The notes beneath the pieces were generated by a model. It worked only from the letters and a program-made list of their open reading frames with translations. It was not told the DNA's origin and made no database searches. A DNA stretch of 38,723 nt from positions 1 through 38,723 of the forward strand of contig DASXOZ010000068.1 in the NCBI GenBank assembly GCA_036493895.1. The letters run 5' to 3'. The position numbers and the translations under genes are program-made. Every line of letters starts with the position of its first letter. Position 1 is the stretch's first letter. This stretch comes from Candidatus Binatia bacterium. GTDB lineage: Bacteria > Desulfobacterota > Binatia > UBA1149 > CAITLU01. Shown here one piece after another: positions 32,928 through 38,723 of the stretch.

Positions 32928-35190
32928 GGGCCTCTCCGTGGAACGTGCGATTGATGACGTCCATCTGCTGTTCGCGCGTCAGGCGCACGAAATTGACCGC
33001 GTAGCCGGACACCCGGATCGTCAGGCTCGGGTACTTCTCCGGGTGATCCATCGCATCGAGCAGCGTGTCGCGGTTCAGCACGTTGACGTTCATGTGGTAG
33101 CCCGTCGCGCTGAAGTACGCGTCCAGGATGCCGGTCAGGTTGGTGATGCGGTCCGCGGCAATGCGACCGAGGCCGGTGGGCACCAGGGTCGCGGTCAGCG
33201 AGATGCCGTCGGCGGCGTCGCGGTACGGAATCTTCGCGACCGAGGCAGCCGCCGCATGGATGCCATGGCTGTCGCGCCCGTGCATGGGATTGGCTCCCGG
33301 CGCAAAAGGCTCGCCCTGGCGGCGTCCATCGGGCGTGTTGCCGGTCGCCTTGCCGTACACCACGTTCGACGTGATCGTCAGGATCGACTGCGTGTGCACG
33401 GCATCGCGATAGGTCGGATGTTTGCGAAGCTTCGTCATGAAGGTGCTGACGATCCACACCGCCATCTGGTCGACGCGGTTGTCGTTGTTCCCGAACACCG
33501 GAAACTCGCCGTCGGTCTTGTAGTCCACCACCAGTCCGCTCTTGTCGCGGACGACCTTGACGCTGGCGTGCTTGATCGCCGAGAAGCTGTCGGCCACGAC
33601 CGACAGGCCGGCCATGCCGAATGCCATGGTCCGAAGCGGCGCGTAGTCGTGCAGTGCCATCTCGACGCGCTCGTAGGCGTACTTGTCGTGCATGTAATGA
33701 ATCACGTTCATTGCATTCACGTACACGCCCGCGAGCCAATCCATCATTTTGTCGAAACGTGCGACGACGTCGTCGAAGTCCAGCACGTCGCCTTCTACCG
33801 GCGGGAACTTTGGTCCGACCTGTTCGCCGTTCATCTCGTCGCGGCCGCCATTGATCCCGTAGAGCAGGCACTTGGCGAGGTTGGCGCGCGCGCCGAAGAA
33901 CTGCATCTGCTTGCCGACCAGCATCGGGGACACGCAGCATGCGATCGCGCCGTCGTCGCCCCACGTCCGGCGCATGATCTCGTCGCTTTCGAACTGCAGG
34001 GAGCTGGTATCGATGGCGACCTTGGCAGCAAAGTGCCGGAACCCGTCGGGCAGGCGCGGCGAATACCAGATCGTCAGGTTGGGCTCCGGCGCCGGCCCGA
34101 GGTTGTAAAGGGTCTGGAGCATCCGGAAGCTCGTTTTGGTCACGAGGGAGCGACCGTCGTCGCCGCAGCCGCCGATCGACTCGGTCACCCAGGTCGGGTC
34201 CCCGGCGAACAGCTCGTCGTACTCGGGCGTCCTCAGGAAGCGCACGATGCGCAGCTTGATGACGAAATCGTCGATGATCTCCTGGGCTTGCGCTTCGGTG
34301 ATCTTTCCGGCGGCAAGGTCCCTCTCGAAATAGACGTCGAGGAAGGTCGAAGTGCGGCCGAGGGACATCGCCGCTCCATTCTGTTCCTTGACCGCGGCGA
34401 GATAGCCGAAATAGAGCCACTGCACGGCTTCGCGCGCATCGGCCGCAGGTTTCGAGATGTCGCAGCCGTAGCTCGCGGCCATCTGCTTGAGCTCGCCGAG
34501 GGCCCTGGCCTGCTCGGATAGCTCTTCGCGATCCCGAATGATGGCCTCCGTGGAAGGTTCGCTGTCGAGTGCGACTTTCTCGGCCTTCTTTGCCGCGATC
34601 AGGCGGTCCACTCCGTAAAGAGCGACGCGCCGATAGTCGCCGATGATGCGACCGCGCCCGTATGCATCGGGAAGGCCGGTCAGCACGTGGGAGCTGCGGC
34701 AGCGCCGAATGTCGGCGGTGTATGCGTCGAAGACACCCTCGTTGTGGGTCTTTCGATACTTGCTGAAGGCCTCGACCATGTGCGGCTCGGGCTCGTATCC
34801 GTAAGCCTCGAGGGCGCCGAGCACCATGCGCAGGCCCCCGTTCGGCATGATGGCGCGCTTGAGCGGCGCCTCGGTCTGCAGCCCGACGATGACCTCGTTG
34901 TCCTTGTCGATATAGCCTGGCGAGTGAGCGGTGATCGAGCTCGGAATCTGGGAGATGTCGAGAACGCCCTTCTTCCTTTCCTCGACGAAGAGCTTCGTCA
35001 GCTGGTCCCAGATTTTTTTCGTGCGCGCCGTCGCCGGCGCGAGGAACGCTTCGTCTCCATCGTACGGCGTGTAGTTCAGCTGGATGAAGGCACGCACGTT
35101 GAGCTCCTTCTTCCAGAGACCGCCGCCGAACCCTTCCCAGGCCGCTTCGATATCGGCGGGCGTTTCTTTTTTTGCTGCGGTATCGCTCAT
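32920..35190 (-). CDS. pflB: Pyruvate formate-lyase (formate acetyltransferase), glycyl-radical enzyme
   Basis: The 756 residues align along the whole length with PflB of enterobacteria. The active-site pair is Cys418-Cys419 (AIACCVSPM), at the same residue numbers as in E. coli, and the radical glycine is Gly729 in RVSGYAVNF. The enzyme converts pyruvate and CoA to acetyl-CoA and formate. Relatives (TdcE) also use 2-oxobutyrate. Its product feeds the acyltransferase and kinase encoded just before it. Its gene overlaps ackA by 4 bases (ATGA) and pflA by 8 bases. Expression under low oxygen would be expected, but the operon promoter is not in the window. Confidence 0.95.
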   Translation of the reverse strand: MSDTAAKKETPADIEAAWEGFGGGLWKKELNVRAFIQLNYTPYDGDEAFLAPATARTKKIWDQLTKLFVEERKKGVLDISQIPSSITAHSPGYIDKDNEVIVGLQTEAPLKRAIMPNGGLRMVLGALEAYGYEPEPHMVEAFSKYRKTHNEGVFDAYTADIRRCRSSHVLTGLPDAYGRGRIIGDYRRVALYGVDRLIAAKKAEKVALDSEPSTEAIIRDREELSEQARALGELKQMAASYGCDISKPAADAREAVQWLYFGYLAAVKEQNGAAMSLGRTSTFLDVYFERDLAAGKITEAQAQEIIDDFVIKLRIVRFLRTPEYDELFAGDPTWVTESIGGCGDDGRSLVTKTSFRMLQTLYNLGPAPEPNLTIWYSPRLPDGFRHFAAKVAIDTSSLQFESDEIMRRTWGDDGAIACCVSPMLVGKQMQFFGARANLAKCLLYGINGGRDEMNGEQVGPKFPPVEGDVLDFDDVVARFDKMMDWLAGVYVNAMNVIHYMHDKYAYERVEMALHDYAPLRTMAFGMAGLSVVADSFSAIKHASVKVVRDKSGLVVDYKTDGEFPVFGNNDNRVDQMAVWIVSTFMTKLRKHPTYRDAVHTQSILTITSNVVYGKATGNTPDGRRQGEPFAPGANPMHGRDSHGIHAAAASVAKIPYRDAADGISLTATLVPTGLGRIAADRITNLTGILDAYFSATGYHMNVNVLNRDTLLDAMDHPEKYPSLTIRVSGYAVNFVRLTREQQMDVINRTFHGEAHV

Positions 35191-36410
35191 CGTGAAGCTC
35201 CTGACGACGCTGTCGCGGTCCGGCGGCCGGAGATGCCCAGAAGGGCGCCCATGTGCCGCGCAATCATGAGCTCTTCGTTGGTGGGGATCACCCAGGCCGA
35301 TACGCGGCTGCCCGCCGCGGAGATCCTCGCGCCGCCGGCTTCGTTGGCTTCGTCGTCGAGCGTGATGCCCAGCCAGGCCGACGCTTCGACGATACGGCGA
35401 CGAATCTCGACGGAATGTTCGCCGATACCAGCCGTAAAGACGAGGGCGTCGATACCTGCGAGAACGCCAGCGAGCGCGCCGATGTGCCGCGTCACCTGGT
35501 AGACGAAGTAGTCCACCGCCAGCCGAGCCGCGGGTTCCTTGCTCGCCAGCAGGTCACGCATGTCGTTGCTGGTGCCCGAGATGCCGATCAGGCCGGACTT
35601 CTTGTAGAGCATCGTTTCCACTTCCGCTGCCGTGAGGCCGACGGTCTGGAACAGATGCAGGATGACGCCCGGATCGATCGAGCCGGGCCGGGTGCCCATG
35701 CACAGGCCGTCCAGAGCCGTGAACCCGAGCGTGCTGTCGACGCCCTTGCGTCCCTTCATCGCGCAGAGGCTCGCGCCGCTGCCGAGGTGGGCCACGATGA
35801 CGCGGCCTTCGGCGATTTCGGGCGCGACTTCGGGCAGAGCCGACGCAATGTACTCGTAGGAAAGCCCATGGAAGCCGTATCGCTGCACGCCACCGTCGCG
35901 AATCGCCTTCGGCAGCGGAACCAGGTCGACCACCTCCGAGTGCCCGCGATGAAAGCTCGTGTCGAAACACGCCACCTGCGGAACTCCCGGAAGGCGTGCG
36001 CTCACCGCTTCGATCGCCGCGATGTTGTAGGGCTGGTGAAGCGGCGCAAGCGGCACCAGCGCACGAAGGTTGTCGAGCACCTGCGGCGTCACGATGCAGG
36101 GCCCGGCGTATCCGGCGCCTCCGTGCACGACGCGGTGCCCGGCCCCCACCACGCGCGCGCCGCCGAAATGCGTGCGAAGCCAGCCGGCGAGCACGTCGAG
36201 AGCCGCGCTGCCGTCGCGCACGGATGCGTCCAGCTTCTCGTCGGACAGCGATGCGCCGGCGGCATCCTTGACGGACAGTCGCGGCGTCGTGCCGATACCG
36301 TCGATCTGACCGCGTACCTCCAGTTGCCAGAGCTCGTCGCCCGGGCGGCAATACACGCAGAACTTGAGGCTCGAGGAGCCGGCGTTGAATACGAGAGCGT
36401 AGTCGTCCAT
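35187..36410 (-). CDS. ackA: Acetate (or propionate) kinase
   Basis: The ATG at 36410 ([17 protein letters not shown]) starts the normal N-terminus; the frame is open further upstream without support. The 407 residues carry the acetate-kinase signatures [10 protein letters not shown] (phosphate loop), [48 protein letters not shown] and FTAGIGEHS. It converts acetyl-phosphate and ADP to acetate and ATP, and related enzymes accept propionyl-phosphate. The stop overlaps the pflB start by ATGA. With Xfp and PFL in the region it is the ATP-yielding end step. Confidence 0.95.
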   Translation of the reverse strand: MDDYALVFNAGSSSLKFCVYCRPGDELWQLEVRGQIDGIGTTPRLSVKDAAGASLSDEKLDASVRDGSAALDVLAGWLRTHFGGARVVGAGHRVVHGGAGYAGPCIVTPQVLDNLRALVPLAPLHQPYNIAAIEAVSARLPGVPQVACFDTSFHRGHSEVVDLVPLPKAIRDGGVQRYGFHGLSYEYIASALPEVAPEIAEGRVIVAHLGSGASLCAMKGRKGVDSTLGFTALDGLCMGTRPGSIDPGVILHLFQTVGLTAAEVETMLYKKSGLIGISGTSNDMRDLLASKEPAARLAVDYFVYQVTRHIGALAGVLAGIDALVFTAGIGEHSVEIRRRIVEASAWLGITLDDEANEAGGARISAAGSRVSAWVIPTNEELMIARHMGALLGISGRRTATASSGASR

Positions 36411-36426
36411 GGCCGCTCCGTCCGGC

Positions 36427-37359
36427 TCAGGCCAACGGCCGGCGCCGCGCGTGGGCTGCGCGCATCGCAACTGCGCAGCTCGCGATCCTCGAGCGCACGC
36501 TGTCGGCGCGGCTGGTCAGGATCACCGGGACCTTCGCGCCGAGGACGATACCGGCGCTGTCGGCGTTGGCCAGGAAGCTCAGCTGCTTGGCCAGCATGTT
36601 TCCCGCTTCGAGATCCGGCGCCAGCAGGATGTCGGGATCGCCCGCGACCTCGGACTGGATGCCTTTGGTCCTGGCGGCATCGGCGCTGATCGCGTTATCG
36701 AAGGCGAGCGGACCGTCGAGGATCCCGCCCTTGATCTGTCCTCTCTCGGCCATCTTGCAGAGCGCCGCGGCATCGAGAGTGGCGGGCATTCTCGAATTCA
36801 CCGTCTCGACGGCGCAAAGAATGGCTACCTTCGGCCTCTCGATGCCATAGGTGCGCGCGAGATCGATCGCGTTCTGGCATATGTCCACCTTGTCTTCGAG
36901 AGTCGGGGCGATGTTGATCGCGCCGTCGGTCACGATCAGCACTTTGTGGTAGGTCGGCACGTCCATCACGAAGACGTGGCTGAGGCGCCGCCCCGTGCGC
37001 AGGCCGCCCTCCTTCGAAACCACCGCGCCGAGAATCTCGTCGGAATGGAGGCTGCCTTTCATCAGCAGTTCTGCCTTCCCCGTGCGGACCAGCTCGACGG
37101 CTATCATCGCGGAATCGTGGCTGCTCTCCACGTCGACGACCTCGACACCGTCGAGCTTGATCGCATGCTTCTGCGCAATTTCGCGGATCTTCGCGGCCGG
37201 ACCGACGAGGATGGGAATGATGAGGCCCTTCGCCGCGGCATCGATGGCACCGGCCAGCGCCGTTTCTTCGCAGGGATAAGCGACGGCCGTCGGGATCGGG
37301 GCGAGGTCGCGGCAGCGGTCGAGGAGTTGCTGGTACTTTCCGGTTCCTGTCTCGGTCAT
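36427..37359 (-). CDS. Phosphate acetyl/butyryltransferase
   Basis: The ATG at 37359 begins 310 residues of the PTA_PTB family: ILVGPAAKIREIAQ, GKAELLMKGSLHSDEILGAV, HVFVMDVPTYHK, TDGAINIAPTLEDKVDI, VAILCAVETVNSRMPATLDA, GQIKGGILDGPLAFDNAIS and LEAGNMLAKQLSFLANADSAGIVLGAKVPVILTSRADS. The length and the GPLAFDNA segment resemble Ptb and the C-terminal domain of bifunctional MaoC-PTA enzymes rather than the long Pta. It exchanges CoA for phosphate on short acyl groups (acetyl, propionyl or butyryl). The start overlaps the MFS stop by ATGA; ackA begins 16 bases after its stop. Confidence 0.9.
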   Translation of the reverse strand: MTETGTGKYQQLLDRCRDLAPIPTAVAYPCEETALAGAIDAAAKGLIIPILVGPAAKIREIAQKHAIKLDGVEVVDVESSHDSAMIAVELVRTGKAELLMKGSLHSDEILGAVVSKEGGLRTGRRLSHVFVMDVPTYHKVLIVTDGAINIAPTLEDKVDICQNAIDLARTYGIERPKVAILCAVETVNSRMPATLDAAALCKMAERGQIKGGILDGPLAFDNAISADAARTKGIQSEVAGDPDILLAPDLEAGNMLAKQLSFLANADSAGIVLGAKVPVILTSRADSVRSRIASCAVAMRAAHARRRPLA

Positions 37360-38612
37360 TGCGGTCTTCCTTCGGGAACGGGGGCCGCCTGCGTGGCCGC
37401 GGTCCCGGTCTCCCTCAGCAGCATGGTGAGGACGAAAGCGAGCCCGACTCCGTAAAGCAACGGCTCGAACGCTGCCTGGTAGTGCTCGAGCCGGAGATTC
37501 TCCGCGCCGGCGCCGGCCTTCACGAGGAGCCCGGCAAAGACGGGGCCGAGCACGGCGCTGAACGTGAAGTTGACGAAATTGACGACGCCCGTGGATGTTC
37601 CGCTCAAGTGCGCCGGGTTGGCTTCCTTGATCACGGTGTACGGCAGCATCGCTGCCCCGGACACGATGCCCGTCATGCAGCCGATCAGGTACGGGGGCAG
37701 TACGCCAAACGGTCCGTGAAGGATCGCGAACAGGCAGGCCAGAAGCAACAGGGCGGAGGCGGCGATCACGGGCTTGCGCCGGCCGATGCGGTCGGAGACG
37801 AAGCCGAGCAGCGGGCAGCCGATGATCCATCCGAGCGGCACCGTCGCCGAACGCATCACTGCGGCCGCGTAGTCGAATCCGTGCGCTTCCTGCAGGTATC
37901 GAACACCCCACACCATGTCGAAGATCGTCGTGGGAATGAACATCAATCCCGCAATCACGCCGCAAAGGATCGACTGCGGATTGCGGAAGACGACGGCGAG
38001 TGCGCGGGCGGTCTCGCCGACCCACGCGGGATTGCGTGCGGTGCGCGACTGTTTCGGAATCATCGCGAACAGCAGCACGCTGATCACCAGGCCGAGAACG
38101 CCCATGGCGGCCCAGAAACGGGTCCACGGCAAGCCGCCGGCGATCATCGGGCCCACGACGAATTGCCCCGCCGAGCCTCCGGCCATCCCGAACATCTGCG
38201 TGGCACCAATCAGCGTGGCTGCGCGGGAAGCAGGGAAGTGGGTCGTTGCGATGTAGGCCGCGCCAACCAGGGCGAATACGCCGCCGGCGCCCTGCATCAG
38301 GCGTCCCACGCTCGCCAGCAGGGGATTGCCGGTCGCGAAAAGCAGCGCTCCGATTCCGACTGCCGCAGCGCCGAACGGGACGACGCGCCGCGGACCGAGC
38401 CGGTCCATCGCCACGCCGGCCACGAGGCTGAACGGCGAGTAGCCGTAGTAGAAGAGGCCGGCCATGGATGCCACGCCCATCGCGCTCAGGCCGAACGCCG
38501 CCGACAGTTGCGGCATCATCACGGCCGGCGCCGATCGCAGCGCGTATTGATAGAAGTAGTAGACCGCGGTGACGAGCCACGCGACCCCAGCCGCCCTCGC
38601 GCCGGGGCTCAT
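37356..38612 (-). CDS. MFS transporter (oxalate/formate antiporter-like)
   Basis: The ATG at 38612 is chosen over the GTG at 38633 because it overlaps the upstream stop as ATGA and has gagagaag in front. The product has about 418 residues and about 12 hydrophobic spans. It carries the MFS loop motif MDRLGPRRVVPFG after span 2 and FVSDRIGRRKPVIAA in the middle, and starts with WLVTAVYYFYQYALRSAPAVM, as in antiporter-like MFS members. Its place at the head of a PFL/acetate kinase operon suggests it moves formate, acetate or a related carboxylate, or exchanges them. This is inference; no substrate-binding residue can be named. Confidence 0.85.
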   Translation of the reverse strand: MSPGARAAGVAWLVTAVYYFYQYALRSAPAVMMPQLSAAFGLSAMGVASMAGLFYYGYSPFSLVAGVAMDRLGPRRVVPFGAAAVGIGALLFATGNPLLASVGRLMQGAGGVFALVGAAYIATTHFPASRAATLIGATQMFGMAGGSAGQFVVGPMIAGGLPWTRFWAAMGVLGLVISVLLFAMIPKQSRTARNPAWVGETARALAVVFRNPQSILCGVIAGLMFIPTTIFDMVWGVRYLQEAHGFDYAAAVMRSATVPLGWIIGCPLLGFVSDRIGRRKPVIAASALLLLACLFAILHGPFGVLPPYLIGCMTGIVSGAAMLPYTVIKEANPAHLSGTSTGVVNFVNFTFSAVLGPVFAGLLVKAGAGAENLRLEHYQAAFEPLLYGVGLAFVLTMLLRETGTAATQAAPVPEGRPQ

Positions 38613-38723
38613 GCGCTTCTCTCGCCCGACCACCGCGAGTGCCAGCCTCCCACGTTGCTGCGCCCCGCGCTCGAATAGCTGGCCTCGTCGGCGAGGATGA
38701 GCGCCCGCAGATCCTGACTCATG
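38609..38723 (-). CDS. Partial gene at the window edge, first or last part of an operon member
   Basis: The frame reads MSQDLRALILADEASYSSAG, then RSNVGGWHSRWSGERSA and a stop that overlaps the MFS ATG (ATGA). If the ATG at 38722 is the start, it is a 37-residue peptide; otherwise it is the 3' end of a longer gene upstream. The SNVGGWHS sequence is reminiscent of 2OG-Fe(II) oxygenase-like proteins, but too little is visible for a call. Confidence 0.45.
   Translation of the reverse strand, partial: MSQDLRALILADEASYSSAGRSNVGGWHSRWSGERSA

Noticed and set aside
32594..35263. Long minus-strand frame overlapping pflB
   Set aside because: It is an alternate frame of pflB with Arg-rich composition. 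PFL motifs in the other frame are complete.

Overview
This is a GC-rich chromosomal segment from an uncultivated-looking, diderm, environmental bacterium. The evidence for diderm is a lipoprotein with a lipobox, an outer-membrane-barrel-like protein and many Sec signal peptides. The gene mix is double-zinc-ribbon adenylate cyclases, MauG-like di-haem proteins, a sterol-desaturase remnant, P450, Cys-rich secreted repeat proteins, and a C-terminal secreted module with the pattern TGC...WKW...GDP...YxFCxY...AMP...QLQ...CW. From memory this resembles the deltaproteobacterial/Candidatus Binatota gene pool. That placement is inference, because there is no rRNA or marker gene in the window.

Region 1 (1-6.1 kb) holds the tail of a secreted protein with two InlB-B-like repeats. 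Two hairpin terminators separate it from a convergent sulfatase-like hydrolase, which is followed out of frame by a PKD-like/C-terminal-module segment. Next come two broken genes joined head to tail: a double-zinc-ribbon cyclase head and a frameshifted di-haem cytochrome. An alpha/beta hydrolase and a DUF4136-type lipoprotein follow. Region 2 (6.35-12.46 kb) is one 2033-residue signalling protein: zinc ribbons, class III adenylyl cyclase with a complete catalytic set, AAA/STAND-like ATPase, a long helical region and six tandem SnoaL/NTF2-like repeats.

Region 3 (12.5-22.4 kb) is mostly envelope and secretion: a barrel-like protein, a sialate-O-acetylesterase-like SGNH hydrolase, a 55-residue membrane peptide with a strong ribosome site, a Thr-linker Cys-rich protein, a six-repeat Cys-rich protein, a GT-C membrane glycosyltransferase and a seven-repeat propeller protein. 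The propeller protein carries the same C-terminal module as the segment at 1.0-1.5 kb. Region 4 (22.4-26.1 kb) has a methyltransferase-like protein, a decayed sterol-desaturase head and a DEAD-box RNA helicase.

Region 5 (26.1-38.7 kb) is metabolic. A TetR regulator preceded by two phased palindromes is translationally coupled (ATGA) to a cytochrome P450, followed 67 bp later by phosphoketolase. Convergent to these is a tight minus-strand operon: an unknown gene cut by the window edge, MFS transporter, phosphate acetyl/butyryltransferase, acetate kinase, pyruvate formate-lyase, PFL-activating enzyme and a methylmalonyl-CoA decarboxylase-like crotonase. Most joints are 4- or 8-base overlaps. 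Together with phosphoketolase it makes and interconverts acetyl-phosphate/acetyl-CoA and short-chain acids with formate: ATP-yielding fermentation or overflow metabolism, possibly including propionate.

No rRNA, tRNA, CRISPR array, transposase or integrase was recognised.
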